Assembly (NCBI RefSeq): GCF_900102185.1
Contig: NZ_LT629690.1
Location: 496,001-560,000 of the forward strand
Direction of reading: 5' to 3'
Source of the DNA: Terriglobus roseus
Lineage (GTDB): Bacteria > Acidobacteriota > Terriglobia > Terriglobales > Acidobacteriaceae
DNA: 64,000 bases
Each line of letters starts with the position of its first letter. Position 1 is the first letter of the stretch. Positions 9,363 to 17,738 of the stretch are shown piece by piece. The notes under the pieces were generated by a model that was given only the letters and a program-made list of their open reading frames with translations, had not been told where the DNA came from and made no database searches. The translations under genes and the position numbers were made by a program.

Positions 9363-9763
9363 CAGGATGGATTTGCCTCCGTGGCTCCGGCGCGCCGCCG
9401 TCCTTCACGTTTCCTCATCCGCGTCAGCAGTGTGTCCATGCGCGCGTTAATTTTCTCAGACCGGTCAATATGAAACGAAAGATCCGGAATATGGCGCGTT
9501 CCCATGCGGTCCAGCAACTCGGCGCGAATATAGCCCTTGGCTGCGCGCAGGCCATCCAAGGTGCGCTGTTCGTCCCCTTCGTCGCCGTTTACGGCTATAT
9601 ACACGTGACCGCTCTTCCCACCCGGTTCCAGCGTAACTTCGGTTACCGTAGCCGATCCAATCCGCGGATCGGAGAGCTCGCCGTCAATAATGACGCCAAT
9701 TTCTTCCCGCAGCGTCTCCTGGACACGGCTCCGATGATGTTCTCTTGCGCGATGTTCCGGCAT
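9362..9763 (-). CDS. rbfA: 30S ribosome-binding factor RbfA
   Basis: 133 residues, the usual size. RbfA is a KH-like cold-shock protein that helps mature the 5' end of 16S rRNA and the late 30S subunit. Recognisable features are the N-terminal helix with R-V-x-E-x-L-R-E-E, the central SDPRIG segment, the VYIAVNG strand, and MGTRHIPDLSFHIDRS near residue 90, the family's most conserved stretch. The C-terminus is basic (RMRKREGRRR). It is first in a minus-strand operon with nrnA and the ArnT-like gene, divergent from the sigma-factor operon. Confidence 0.93.
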   Translation of the reverse strand: MPEHRAREHHRSRVQETLREEIGVIIDGELSDPRIGSATVTEVTLEPGGKSGHVYIAVNGDEGDEQRTLDGLRAAKGYIRAELLDRMGTRHIPDLSFHIDRSEKINARMDTLLTRMRKREGRRRAGATEANPS

Positions 9764-9924
9764 GGCAACTTCCCCGTTTCTGACAGTTCAGGATACCAAA
9801 GCAGGGTTGTGGAAACCTTGGTAAAGAAAAAACTTGCTCTTTCCGGTAACTTCCTGCATTCGCCTCGGCCATGTAGGACGTATTGAAAAGTGAACAGGCT
9901 GTTTGAGGAGTAAGGAAAAATCGG

Positions 9925-10446
9925 GTGACGGCAACCGAAGACGAGTTTCGGGACATCGTTGAAAGCCACAGTTCCATGGTCTTTTCCGTGGCGCTGCGTC
10001 TTGTCGGCGACCGCGGTCTGGCAGAGGAAGTAGCACAGGATGTCTTCCTGGAGCTGCATCATTGGCTTCCTCGGCTGGAAAGCGCGGACCACGTGCGCCA
10101 TTGGCTTCGTCGCGTCGCCACCCACCGTTCCACAGACGCTCTCCGGCGCCGCAAGGTTCGGCCGGAGGGGCAGTCCGACGAGTGGGAAGACAAACATGAT
10201 CGCCCCGGCGATTCCGGCGGATCAGACTGCGGTTCCATGGGGGTTGCCATGGAACGCATGCTGCTCAGCCTGCCAGAGGCACAACGTACCGTGCTGGTCC
10301 TTCGCTACAGCGAAGACCTCACACCGGAAGAGATCGCCCGTACCACCGGCGACCCAGTGGCTACCGTCAAGAGCCACCTGCAGCGCGGCCTGCAACTGTT
10401 ACGCCGCAAAGGATCAGTTGTTTTGAAGGAGTATGTTCGTGGATAA
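9925..10446 (+). CDS. RNA polymerase ECF-type sigma factor
   Basis: 173 residues from a GTG start with an AAGGA site 8 bases before it. Sigma region 2 is visible at residues 5-75 (AEEVAQDVFLELHHWLPRL), and region 4 at about 110-165 with the helix-turn-helix LTPEEIARTTGDPVATVKSH. There is no region 3, as expected of extracytoplasmic-function sigma factors. The next gene overlaps by 8 bases and encodes a membrane-anchored anti-sigma candidate, so this factor is probably held inactive at the membrane until an envelope signal. Its target promoters cannot be identified here. Confidence 0.93.
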   Translation: MTATEDEFRDIVESHSSMVFSVALRLVGDRGLAEEVAQDVFLELHHWLPRLESADHVRHWLRRVATHRSTDALRRRKVRPEGQSDEWEDKHDRPGDSGGSDCGSMGVAMERMLLSLPEAQRTVLVLRYSEDLTPEEIARTTGDPVATVKSHLQRGLQLLRRKGSVVLKEYVRG

Positions 10447-10846
10447 ATTCGAGCGGAACGAACAGATCGAAATCGAGGAGTTGGAGCACGACTTGCGCGC
10501 ATGCATGCGCCACGTACCCGCTCCGGAAGGATTTACGGATCGTGTGATGCAGCGTGTCGCGGCCCGCGAAGCTGCACGGAAACAGAAGAACCGTCTTGCC
10601 GTTTTTGCTTCGGCTCACAAACGTGCCAGTTGGTGGACAGCCGTAGCCGCAACGCTTCTCTTTGCCGTCGGTGGTGACATGGTGCATCTGCACCACGTCC
10701 GCGAAGCGCGTCGTGCAGCGGAAGCGCAGCAGCAGCTTGATCTTGCTTTGCAGTTGACCAACCACGCTCTTGATCAGGTAGACACCAGTATGGAGCGCAC
10801 GCAGGCAGCCCGCTTTACCCAGATCGCGCTGGAACTAGCGAAATAA
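10439..10846 (+). CDS. Probable membrane-anchored anti-sigma factor
   Basis: 135 residues from GTG 10439; an AAGGAG site sits exactly 7 bases upstream, while the ATG at 10433 is too close to it. The N-terminal about 60 residues are charged and cytoplasmic. One hydrophobic helix follows (WWTAVAATLLFAVGG, near 65-80), then a helical, possibly coiled-coil periplasmic tail rich in Ala, Gln and Arg. No Cys/His zinc site of the classical ZAS type is seen. Its role is inferred from topology and the 8-base overlap with the sigma gene. Confidence 0.75.
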   Translation: MDKFERNEQIEIEELEHDLRACMRHVPAPEGFTDRVMQRVAAREAARKQKNRLAVFASAHKRASWWTAVAATLLFAVGGDMVHLHHVREARRAAEAQQQLDLALQLTNHALDQVDTSMERTQAARFTQIALELAK

Positions 10847-10878
10847 CTTTTAGAACTTAGGTTTTGAGGACACGCACG

Positions 10879-11709
10879 ATGAACGACATTCTTTCTCCCC
10901 GGCAACTCGCTGCAGCAACTATGTTGGCGGTCTGTACGCTGGCGGCCCATGCGCAAACTGCCAGCACGCCTGCTAACAAACAGCCGTATCTGCTGGCGAT
11001 GCGCAGCGGATCGAGCACGACGACCCTTACGGCTTCGTTCACCGGCGAAGGTGCTCATGCGTATTCCGTCACGACGCACGATGACGGTTCGACGGTAGTT
11101 ACAGAGCAACCTGCTACCGTTAGTTACGATCCGCAGACGAAAGACGATCTGATGGAGGGGCTTGATCGCCTTGGTGCGAATGCGAAGGAGCGTAACGAGG
11201 TCAATCTGGACAAGAACATGATGGCGCTCGCCGGTAACAACGGTCGTTATGGTGACCTTTCCTCCAAGATTGATCTCATCACCGTTCGCAACTATGAGTT
11301 CGCGCAAAAGGGCCAGTACCAGCGGAGCGATCTGGATGCTCTGCGCCGCAAGCTGGAGGGCAACGGCTGGTCTCACGTGATCCGTAACGAAAGCGATGGC
11401 GAGAGTAATGACATCGTGATCCGCAGTGGCGGAGACGGCTTCATCAGCGACATGGTCATCGTGAACGCTGAATCGCGTGAAGTGAATGTTGTTCACATCC
11501 GCGGCCACTTCCGCATGGAAGACGTCAATGGCGCGATGGGCCGTGTCATGGGCATCTCGCATGGCGCTGGAGCAGGTGCCATGGGGCCGCTTATGGGGAT
11601 CACTGGCAGCAGCCACTATTCCCGCAACAAGGCAACGCCACCTACACCGGCCACACCCGCAACTCCTGCGACACCTGCCACACCGGCTACTCCCCCTTCG
11701 CCGCGATAG
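10879..11709 (+). CDS. DUF4252-like secreted protein with Thr-Pro-Ala repeat tail
   Basis: 276 residues from ATG 10879, preceded by GAGGA; a TTG 15 bases earlier would place the start inside that site. A signal peptide ends at AAHAQ. The section around NYEFAQKGQYQRSDLDAL and GFISDMVIVNAESREVNVV resembles DUF4252, a periplasmic/surface family often encoded next to ECF sigma/anti-sigma pairs. The C-terminus is a low-complexity tail of TPA triplets (about eight Pro-Ala-Thr units) ending PPSPR, perhaps a cell-wall or membrane spacer. It is third in the sigma operon, 32 bases after the anti-sigma gene, and could be its sensor or output. Confidence 0.75.
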   Translation: MNDILSPRQLAAATMLAVCTLAAHAQTASTPANKQPYLLAMRSGSSTTTLTASFTGEGAHAYSVTTHDDGSTVVTEQPATVSYDPQTKDDLMEGLDRLGANAKERNEVNLDKNMMALAGNNGRYGDLSSKIDLITVRNYEFAQKGQYQRSDLDALRRKLEGNGWSHVIRNESDGESNDIVIRSGGDGFISDMVIVNAESREVNVVHIRGHFRMEDVNGAMGRVMGISHGAGAGAMGPLMGITGSSHYSRNKATPPTPATPATPATPATPATPPSPR

Positions 11710-11729
11710 GACGACTCTAACTGCAATAA

Positions 11730-11768
11730 CGATGCCCAGGTTCAAATCGAACCTGGGCATCGTTGGTT
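11730..11768 (+). terminator. Strong intrinsic terminator of the sigma-factor operon
   Basis: A perfect 14-bp stem, CGATGCCCAGGTTC (11730-11743) with GAACCTGGGCATCG (11749-11762), has a 5-base loop and is followed by TTGGTTTA. It separates the convergent sigma operon and trhO and may act in both directions. Confidence 0.85.
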
Positions 11769-11800
11769 TAGGGCGAATCTCTTTCAGTAAAGCAAAACCG

Positions 11801-12532
11801 TTACTCTCCAACAGAATCTTCTGGTCGCAAGTCGGAGTGTCGCACTGCGATTCGCTCGTCGAAGATGTAGCAATCACCCTTCCATTGGCTTTCTTCTGCC
11901 GGGGTTTCCTCCAGGTAACGCAGAATCCCGCCACGTAGGTGATACACCTCTGGAAAGCCTTGCTGCAGCATGTAAGCGGAAGCCTTTTCGCAACGAATGC
12001 CACCCGTACAGAACATCGCTACCTTCGTATGTCGTGCCGGATCAAGATGCTCCTGCACCCATTGCGCGAAGTCTGAGAACTTTTCGAGGGGAGGCATTAC
12101 GGCTCCTTCGAAGGTTCCGATCTCAGTCTCGTAGGTATTGCGGGTGTCCAGAAGAAGCACATCGGGGCTGGAGATCAACTCATTCCAACCCACAGGCTCA
12201 ACATACTTACCGGGTCGCGCTGGATCCACTGGGTCATCTGTGCGAAAGGTAATGATCTCGCGCTTGCGCTTGAATTTCAGGCGACGGAAGGGCGGCTTCT
12301 CACTGTAAGAAAACTTCACCTCGGCGCGATCCAATCCCGCGCGCTCCACAAGCAGATTCAGAAACTGCTCCATTGTCTCTGCTGAGCCTGCCATCGTGCC
12401 ATTGATTCCTTCGGGCGCCAACAGCGTGGTGCCGCGCAGGTCAGTAAGGGCAAACTTCTCATGCAGTTCGTCACGCAGACTCTGCGGATCGGTGAGAGCG
12501 AAGAAGCGATAAAAGGCAGCGACCGTGTACAT
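11801..12532 (-). CDS. trhO: Rhodanese-domain tRNA uridine-34 hydroxylase TrhO (YceA family)
   Basis: 243 residues. Oxygen-dependent hydroxylation of U34 in some tRNAs (ho5U formation) is the known role of this family. An N-terminal ferredoxin-like domain (to about 95) contains LLAPEGINGTMAGS. The rhodanese domain follows, with LLLDTRNTYE (127-136) and the active-site loop FCTGGIRCEKAS, where Cys175 is the expected catalytic residue and Cys181 the second conserved Cys. The start is placed at ATG 12532, 7 bases after a GGAA site; nine further residues upstream have no such site. It lies next to a tRNA gene. Confidence 0.93.
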   Translation of the reverse strand: MYTVAAFYRFFALTDPQSLRDELHEKFALTDLRGTTLLAPEGINGTMAGSAETMEQFLNLLVERAGLDRAEVKFSYSEKPPFRRLKFKRKREIITFRTDDPVDPARPGKYVEPVGWNELISSPDVLLLDTRNTYETEIGTFEGAVMPPLEKFSDFAQWVQEHLDPARHTKVAMFCTGGIRCEKASAYMLQQGFPEVYHLRGGILRYLEETPAEESQWKGDCYIFDERIAVRHSDLRPEDSVGE

Positions 12533-12640
12533 CTTGTTTCCAGTGTAAAAGCCGCGCAAAGCAGTGGGAGCGCTTGCTCAAGCAAATTGCTCAAGTGCGA
12601 GGCTATGTTCATGAAAATCTGGCTGGAAAAGAGAAGTGAA

Positions 12641-12717
12641 TGGTGACCCGGGCAGGAGTCCAACCTGCGACCTTCGCCTTAGGAGTGCGCCGCTCTATGC
12701 AACTGAGCTACCGGGCC
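12641..12717 (-). tRNA. tRNA-Arg (anticodon CCT), CCA end encoded, with C19-G56 instead of G19-C56
   Basis: On the minus strand a full cloverleaf folds: acceptor GGCCCGG/CCGGGTC (one G-T pair), D stem GCTC/GAGC, anticodon loop CTCCTAA (anticodon CCT, decoding AGG), T stem GCAGG/CCTGC, discriminator A and an encoded CCA (12641-12643). Two near-invariant positions are changed together. The D loop reads AGTTGCATA (C at position 19) and the T loop TTGGACT (G at 56), so the elbow pair G19-C56 has become C19-G56. The anticodon stem GCGCA/GGCGA has purine-purine mismatches at its two ends (27-43 and 31-39). Otherwise intact; it is probably functional but should be checked. Confidence 0.92.
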
Positions 12718-12752
12718 ACGTTTCGCTAGTGTAGCTGAATCATTCCAGTAAT

Positions 12753-13964
12753 TTAGTTACCCCCGGAACGGAAAACGATGTAAATCGCCCCTAGCAGATC
12801 ATCCGTTATCAGGTAGCGATCGTTGTCGAGCCGCAACACCCCACAAGGGCGTCCTGCGACACGCGTCCGTCCTGCTGTGGTTTCCAGGAAGCCCGTCATG
12901 AAATCCTTCGCTTTCCAATCGGTTCCTGCGACAGAAACTACGCGATAGCCTGTGCCAATCCGAGGATGCCCAGCCCCATGCAATGCGACGAGATACTCGT
13001 TATTCGTAACTTTCTCGATACCGAGTGGCGAACTGTGGGCGACAAAGCCGGTAAGGGGAACTTTCACACCGTCGCAAACTCCCGGCGCTTTGCCTAACTC
13101 CGGGTCAGGATGAACCTTTCCACCCTCCACATAACAAGCTGGCCATCCCACATTCATCGGTTTGCCTGACGTATATGCTGCAACGATCTCCGCTGCTGAA
13201 AAGCGCAACAGGGTGTCTTCAGGAGCCTTATCTCCTAACTGGTCGTCGCCCATGTTGGTCGCCAGCAGGCTGGAGGAAGCCTCATCCCAGAGCAACCCCA
13301 CTGCGTTGCGCACATTCTTCACCACGATCTTGCTATGGCTGCCGTCTGGATCCATCACACTGATGGTGGCTCGGACAGCTTCCTTTTCTGCGCATGCGTT
13401 GCACGACGAGCCAACCGAAACAAACATATGTGGCTTGCCCGCAATGGTGCCAAACACAACGGTACGAGTGAGATGCCAGCCGCCGTATTTGTAGTCCAGA
13501 CCGTAGTCAGGATAGTGCGCTAATACCTCGGGTTCGCTCGATGGTTGCGTATCACCAGCCTTGTACCTGTAGCGGACCAATCGGTCCGTTAGTGCAACGT
13601 AAAGCCACGTCTGTCCACCGGGATCTGTGAAGAAGGCGATGCTATTGGGATTTCTCAAGTTTTGCAGATACGGAATCGCACGCGCGAAGCGGTTCTCTGA
13701 GGGATTCCAGCCATCGAGGATCAGGACCTGGCCGCGCTTGTTGTCGGTGCGGTTGAGCATGTCTGTGGCGAAGATGCGACCGTCTGGCGACTTCGTAAGA
13801 AAACGAACCCTCTTTAGCCCGTCCAATGCAACTCGCACATCGTATCCAGCAGGCAGGTTTAGGGTTATTGCCTTGCCATTGGCTTGTAATCGGTGTGAAA
13901 CCATCTGGCATTTCGCTTGAATGATCGACAACAGGAGAAGGAAAACCGTTACGCTCCGATTCAT
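12753..13964 (-). CDS. PQQ-dependent sugar dehydrogenase-like (sorbosone dehydrogenase family) secreted protein
   Basis: 403 residues from ATG 13964, giving a good signal peptide (MNRSVTVFLLLLSIIQAKCQ). The open frame continues 116 codons upstream, but that part overlaps ispG on the other strand and is not credible. The mature protein is a six-bladed propeller of the glucose/sorbosone dehydrogenase type: GRIFATD, an NAVGL-WD segment, NVGWPACY, GFVAHSSPLG and a C-terminal GRPCGVLRLDNDRYLITDD loop. Such enzymes oxidise sugars or aldehydes in the periplasm with PQQ. No PQQ biosynthesis genes are in the window. It is divergent from ispG with only 66 bases between them. Confidence 0.82.
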   Translation of the reverse strand: MNRSVTVFLLLLSIIQAKCQMVSHRLQANGKAITLNLPAGYDVRVALDGLKRVRFLTKSPDGRIFATDMLNRTDNKRGQVLILDGWNPSENRFARAIPYLQNLRNPNSIAFFTDPGGQTWLYVALTDRLVRYRYKAGDTQPSSEPEVLAHYPDYGLDYKYGGWHLTRTVVFGTIAGKPHMFVSVGSSCNACAEKEAVRATISVMDPDGSHSKIVVKNVRNAVGLLWDEASSSLLATNMGDDQLGDKAPEDTLLRFSAAEIVAAYTSGKPMNVGWPACYVEGGKVHPDPELGKAPGVCDGVKVPLTGFVAHSSPLGIEKVTNNEYLVALHGAGHPRIGTGYRVVSVAGTDWKAKDFMTGFLETTAGRTRVAGRPCGVLRLDNDRYLITDDLLGAIYIVFRSGGN

Positions 13965-14030
13965 ATGGGAAAGGGACTGCATTAAGGGGGCTCGGGTTGC
14001 CGCTTTGGTAAACTTAATGCTGAGGTTCCC

Positions 14031-15275
14031 ATGCCCGAGATCACTCGCCGGAAGGCCGTCACGGTTAAGATTGGCAACGTTCGCGTCGGCTCTGACGCCC
14101 CGGTTGTCGTGCAGTCGATGACCAACACCGACACCGCCGACATTGAAAGCTCTATTCAGCAGATTGCCGCTCTCGCACGCGCCGGTAGCGAGATGGTACG
14201 AGTTACCGTCAACAACGATGACGCTGCGAAGGCACTGCCGTACATCGTGGAAGGCATCCGCAAGAAGGGATGGGAGACACCCATCATCGGCGACTTCCAT
14301 TACAACGGCCATCTACTGCTCGCCAAGTATCCGGACTGCGCACAGGCGTTGGCGAAGTACCGCATCAATCCCGGCAACGTATCCATCGGTCGCAAGGACG
14401 ATGACAACTTCCGCACCATGGTAGAAGTTGCAGTGAAGTATCAGAAGCCTGTCCGCATTGGCGTGAACTGGGGGTCGCTGGATCAGGCATTGCTGACGAA
14501 GATGATGGACGAGAACAATCGCTCCGCGAATCCTTTGCCTGCGCGCGAAGTGATGCTGGAGACGATGGTGCGTTCTGCACTTGATAACGCTGCTGCTGCA
14601 GAGCGTTATGGACTGCGTCGTGACCAGATTGTTCTCTCAGCCAAGGTCAGCGGTGTGCGCGATCTGATTGATGTTTATTCCGAACTCGCAAGCCGTACGG
14701 ATCATGCTCTGCACCTTGGGTTGACTGAGGCAGGTATGGGCATGAAGGGTACGGTGGCTTCTACCGCTGGACTTGCTCCGCTGCTGTTGAAGGGCATTGG
14801 CGACACGATCCGCGTGTCGCTCACACCGACGCCTGGTGGTGACCGCAGTGAGGAAGTGCGTTGCGCACAGCAGATCCTGCAGGCTCTCTCCATACGCAGC
14901 TTCGCACCTCAGGTCACAAGCTGCCCTGGTTGCGGACGCACTACGTCGACCTACTTCCAGATGCTGGCGGAGCAGGTGCAGAACTACATCACCTCATCGA
15001 TGCCGGAGTGGAAGGTTCAGTATCCGGGCGTAGAGGAGATGAAGCTGGCTGTGATGGGTTGCGTGGTGAATGGACCGGGCGAATCCAAGCATGCCAACAT
15101 TGGTATCTCGTTGCCGGGTACGTTTGAGGAGCCCAAGGCGCCTGTGTATATCGATGGCAAGTTGGCCATGACGCTGAAGGGCGACCACATTGTGGATGAG
15201 TTCAAGGTCATCCTGGACGACTACGTGAAGAGCCACTACGGCAAGGCACAGATCGAGGAGTTGGTCTCCGCGTAG
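14031..15275 (+). CDS. ispG: 4-hydroxy-3-methylbut-2-en-1-yl diphosphate synthase IspG
   Basis: 414 residues, cytoplasmic enzyme of the non-mevalonate isoprenoid pathway that converts MEcPP to HMBPP with a [4Fe-4S] cluster. The N-terminal TIM barrel contains [17 protein letters not shown] and RINPGNV; the C-terminal reductase-like part supplies the cluster ligands Cys298 and Cys301 (CPGCGRT) and Cys344 ([10 protein letters not shown]), with the usual following Glu. There is no internal insert of the plant type. It is monocistronic and ends in a strong terminator at 15299. Confidence 0.97.
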   Translation: MPEITRRKAVTVKIGNVRVGSDAPVVVQSMTNTDTADIESSIQQIAALARAGSEMVRVTVNNDDAAKALPYIVEGIRKKGWETPIIGDFHYNGHLLLAKYPDCAQALAKYRINPGNVSIGRKDDDNFRTMVEVAVKYQKPVRIGVNWGSLDQALLTKMMDENNRSANPLPAREVMLETMVRSALDNAAAAERYGLRRDQIVLSAKVSGVRDLIDVYSELASRTDHALHLGLTEAGMGMKGTVASTAGLAPLLLKGIGDTIRVSLTPTPGGDRSEEVRCAQQILQALSIRSFAPQVTSCPGCGRTTSTYFQMLAEQVQNYITSSMPEWKVQYPGVEEMKLAVMGCVVNGPGESKHANIGISLPGTFEEPKAPVYIDGKLAMTLKGDHIVDEFKVILDDYVKSHYGKAQIEELVSA

Positions 15276-15298
15276 TTCACTTACCTACACACATACAC

Positions 15299-15330
15299 AA
15301 AGGCGCATGCTCTCTGCATGCGCCTTTGCT
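15299..15330 (+). terminator. Intrinsic terminator between ispG and the LLM oxidoreductase gene
   Basis: AAAGGCGCATGC (15299-15310) and GCATGCGCCTTT (15316-15327) form a perfect 12-bp stem with loop TCTCT. Because the stem begins with AAA and ends with TTT it can work for both convergent genes. Confidence 0.85.
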
Positions 15331-15343
15331 ATTGCTGCTGACA

Positions 15344-16348
15344 CTACGAAGGTAGCGTGATCTCCTTCGCTACATCCGCAAGTATCTCGTACGAGCGGAG
15401 ACGGTCAGCCTGCTCGTAGGTATCGGTCACAGCGAAGATCTCATCCACTCCGAGCCAATCTACGGTGCGCTGCAGTCGTTGTTTTACAGATTCATGATCA
15501 CCAACAACAGCGAGTGCAAGTCGCGCTGCGACGGCGTCGGCTTCGGCGGAGGTCCAGAGGTCGGCCATGGAGTCTACTGGGGGGCGTACCTCTATGGGTT
15601 GGTTGCGTACCAGGGAGAGGAAGCGTTGCTGGGGTGTGGTGAACAGCCGCTTGGCGTGTGCCTCCGTGTCGGCGGCGATGACTGGGAGGCCGACCATTGC
15701 GTATGGCTTGTCTAGTACATCGGACGGTGTGAAGTGTCGGCGGTAGAGCTCCATGGCCGGTTCGACGTACTGCGGGGCGAAGTGGGCGGCGAAGGCGAAG
15801 GGCAGCCCGAGATGTCCTGCTAACTGGGCGGAGTAGCCGCTGCTGCCTAGCAGGGTGATGGGTACGTGGGTGCCTTCGCCGGGGACGGCGTGGACGATCT
15901 GGCCCGGTTTGGGGTCGCCGAGATACTGGCGTAGCTCCGCTACCAGTTCGGGGAAGTCGTCGCCGCTGCTGGTGCGGCGGAGGGCACGCATGGTGGGCAT
16001 GTCAGAACCGGGTGCGCGGCCCAGGCCGAGGTCGATGCGGTTGGGGTACATCGACGCCAGTGTGCCGAACTGCTCCGCGACCACTAATGGTGCGTGGTTG
16101 GGAAGCATGATGCCGCCGCTGCCGACGCGGATGGTGGATGTCTTGTCTGCGACGTGGCCGATGAGGACGGCTGTTGCCGAACAGGCGAGGCCGCGGATGC
16201 TGTGATGTTCCGCCAGCCAGAAGCGCTTGTAGCCAAGACGTTCCACGTGTTGCGCCGTCTCCACACTGCGCGCGATGGCGTTGCCGGTGGATTCGTCGGG
16301 ACGCATACCAACCAGATCGAGTACAGAAACCTGTAATTGCCTGCTCAT
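15344..16348 (-). CDS. LLM class flavin-dependent oxidoreductase (bacterial luciferase-like)
   Basis: 334 residues from ATG 16348. The open frame extends another 306 codons upstream across the opposite-strand dehydrogenase, which is rejected as coincidental. Family features are [13 protein letters not shown] at the N-terminus, the FWLAEHHS motif near residue 45, the [21 protein letters not shown] stretch (quoted here in part: [13 protein letters not shown]) and [13 protein letters not shown]. These identify the MsnO8/YhbW-like group of FMN-dependent monooxygenases, cytoplasmic and of unknown substrate. It is divergent from the hydroxyacid dehydrogenase with 65 bases between starts. Confidence 0.92.
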   Translation of the reverse strand: MSRQLQVSVLDLVGMRPDESTGNAIARSVETAQHVERLGYKRFWLAEHHSIRGLACSATAVLIGHVADKTSTIRVGSGGIMLPNHAPLVVAEQFGTLASMYPNRIDLGLGRAPGSDMPTMRALRRTSSGDDFPELVAELRQYLGDPKPGQIVHAVPGEGTHVPITLLGSSGYSAQLAGHLGLPFAFAAHFAPQYVEPAMELYRRHFTPSDVLDKPYAMVGLPVIAADTEAHAKRLFTTPQQRFLSLVRNQPIEVRPPVDSMADLWTSAEADAVAARLALAVVGDHESVKQRLQRTVDWLGVDEIFAVTDTYEQADRLRSYEILADVAKEITLPS

Positions 16349-16413
16349 GCATATTGGATGATGCTTCGATGGACATCGAACCATCGCTTGGATTACGGCG
16401 ATAATGGAGCGAT

Positions 16414-17376
16414 ATGACACGCGCCAAAGCCTTCCTGATCCGACCTTTGCCTGCAACCGTTGAAGCCGCCATTGCGACACATTTCGATGTGGTTCGTGCG
16501 GAAGGGGATCGAATTCTTTCCGCGGCGGAAGTGCTGGAGGGGGCACGGGGTTGCCGGGTGGTATTCGTGTCGGCCATGCAGCCGATGGGGCGTGAGGTGA
16601 TTGCGGCGTTGCAGCCGGAGCTGAAGGCTGTTGGCACGGTGTCTGTGGGCTACAACCACATCGACCTGGAGGCTTGCCGCGAGTATGGCGTGAGCGTCTT
16701 CTACTCGCCCGGGGTATTGTCCGATGCGTGCGCCGATCTGGCTGTGATGCTGGTGCTGAATGCCGCGCGTCGTGGGCATGAGGCTGAGGCGCTGGTGCGC
16801 AGTGGTAAGTGGCCGGGTTATAGCAACGTGCAGTTGCTGGGTATTGGATTGACTGGTCGTCGTGCGGGCATTCTTGGCATGGGCCGCATTGGACAGGCGA
16901 TTGCGGCGCGTCTGCGTGGCTTTGGTACCGAGATCCACTATCACAACCGTCGTCAGCTCTCTGCCGCCGAGGAGCTTGGTGCGACTTACCATGCGTCCGC
17001 GGAAGAACTGCTGCGCGTGAGCGACTTCCTGGTGCTTTGCGCGCCGGGAACGCCGGAGCTGCACCGCTTCCTGAACCGTGAGCGTATTGCGGTGCTGCCC
17101 GAGAATGCTGTGGTGGTGAATGTGTCTCGTGGTGACACGGTGGATGATGATGCGTTGATTGAGGCGCTGAAGTCTGGTCGTGTATTCGCTGCGGGGCTAG
17201 ACGTGTATGCGAATGAGCCTGCGCTCGATCCGCGGTATATCGAGTTGGAGAATGTCTTCCTGACACCGCATATTGCCAGCGCTACGACCGATACTCGTCA
17301 TGCGATGGGAATGCTGGTGCTGAATGGCATTCTTGCGCATGACGCTGGGGAAGCGCCGGAAAATCAGCTCTGCTAG
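16414..17376 (+). CDS. D-isomer specific 2-hydroxyacid dehydrogenase (GhrB-like)
   Basis: 320 residues. It should reduce a 2-oxoacid such as glyoxylate or hydroxypyruvate with NAD(P)H in the cytoplasm. The nucleotide-binding GMGRIG is at 155-160, after a lid containing VGYNHID and [15 protein letters not shown]. The catalytic triad is in place: Arg239 in NVSRGD, Glu268 in DVYANEP, and His286 in [12 protein letters not shown] at 177-180, after the second strand, suggests NADP preference (Arg residues where NAD enzymes have Asp), which is inference. It is monocistronic. Confidence 0.93.
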   Translation: MTRAKAFLIRPLPATVEAAIATHFDVVRAEGDRILSAAEVLEGARGCRVVFVSAMQPMGREVIAALQPELKAVGTVSVGYNHIDLEACREYGVSVFYSPGVLSDACADLAVMLVLNAARRGHEAEALVRSGKWPGYSNVQLLGIGLTGRRAGILGMGRIGQAIAARLRGFGTEIHYHNRRQLSAAEELGATYHASAEELLRVSDFLVLCAPGTPELHRFLNRERIAVLPENAVVVNVSRGDTVDDDALIEALKSGRVFAAGLDVYANEPALDPRYIELENVFLTPHIASATTDTRHAMGMLVLNGILAHDAGEAPENQLC

Positions 17377-17446
17377 TTATTTCGTACCGTTCTCAACGGC
17401 ACTTCGACGTGTTGGGGTGGGACCCTCCCCCTCCCCCTGTTTTTCT

Positions 17447-17539
17447 AAAATCGTCTTTCTATTGGGTTTACGTTTTGAGTGGCTGTAAAATCGTCTTCCG
17501 ATTGGGGTTAGAGGCAAAATCGTCTTTCTAAAAGAGTTA
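17447..17539. repeat. Three copies of a 24-base intergenic repeat
   Basis: Copies begin at 17447, 17487 and 17516. Each starts AAAATCGTCTTYC and most end in a G-rich then TTA segment (ATTGGGTTTA, ATTGGGGTTA, AAAGAGTTA-like). Spacings are 40 and 29 bases, so it is not a regular array. They sit between the hydroxyacid dehydrogenase and a strong terminator; no gene is in the stretch 17377-17738. Confidence 0.75.
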
Positions 17540-17575
17540 GGGCCGCGCTCAGCGCGGCCCTTTTCTCTTCTATTT
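17540..17575 (+). terminator. Intrinsic terminator downstream of the repeat cluster
   Basis: GGGCCGCG (17540-17547) pairs with CGCGGCCC (17553-17560) around loop CTCAG, followed by TTTTCTCTTCTATTT. It ends the transcript from the dehydrogenase or from the repeat region. Confidence 0.85.
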
Positions 17576-17738
17576 CTATTTTAATTGTTTGGTGGAAATA
17601 CCATGCCAACTCTATGTTATTTGGTTTGTTGTGTTTAGGTGGTCCAAGGGCTTGACAGCACTTTCTAATGGTTCTGAAGCTCTCCTTGCGTAAGGTTCGA
17701 GTTTCGTACCAAGATGGCCCAGCGGTATGCGGCGAATT

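Noticed and set aside
13965-14312. N-terminal extension of the PQQ-type dehydrogenase
   Set aside because: The extension is antisense to ispG and the signal peptide starts at ATG 13964.
16349-17266. Long open frame continuing upstream of the LLM oxidoreductase start on the minus strand (about 306 more codons)
   Set aside because: It is antisense to the well-supported hydroxyacid dehydrogenase, is full of His, Pro and Arg codons, and has no family features. ATG 16348 gives a normal LLM N-terminus.
17411-17440. C-rich run (CCCTCCCCCTCCCCCT) as a G-quadruplex on the minus strand
   Set aside because: Possible in principle, but only one side has several G tracts and nothing else supports a role.
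17447-17539. CRISPR-like array
   Set aside because: Only three imperfect units with spacings of 40 and 29 bases and no cas genes nearby.
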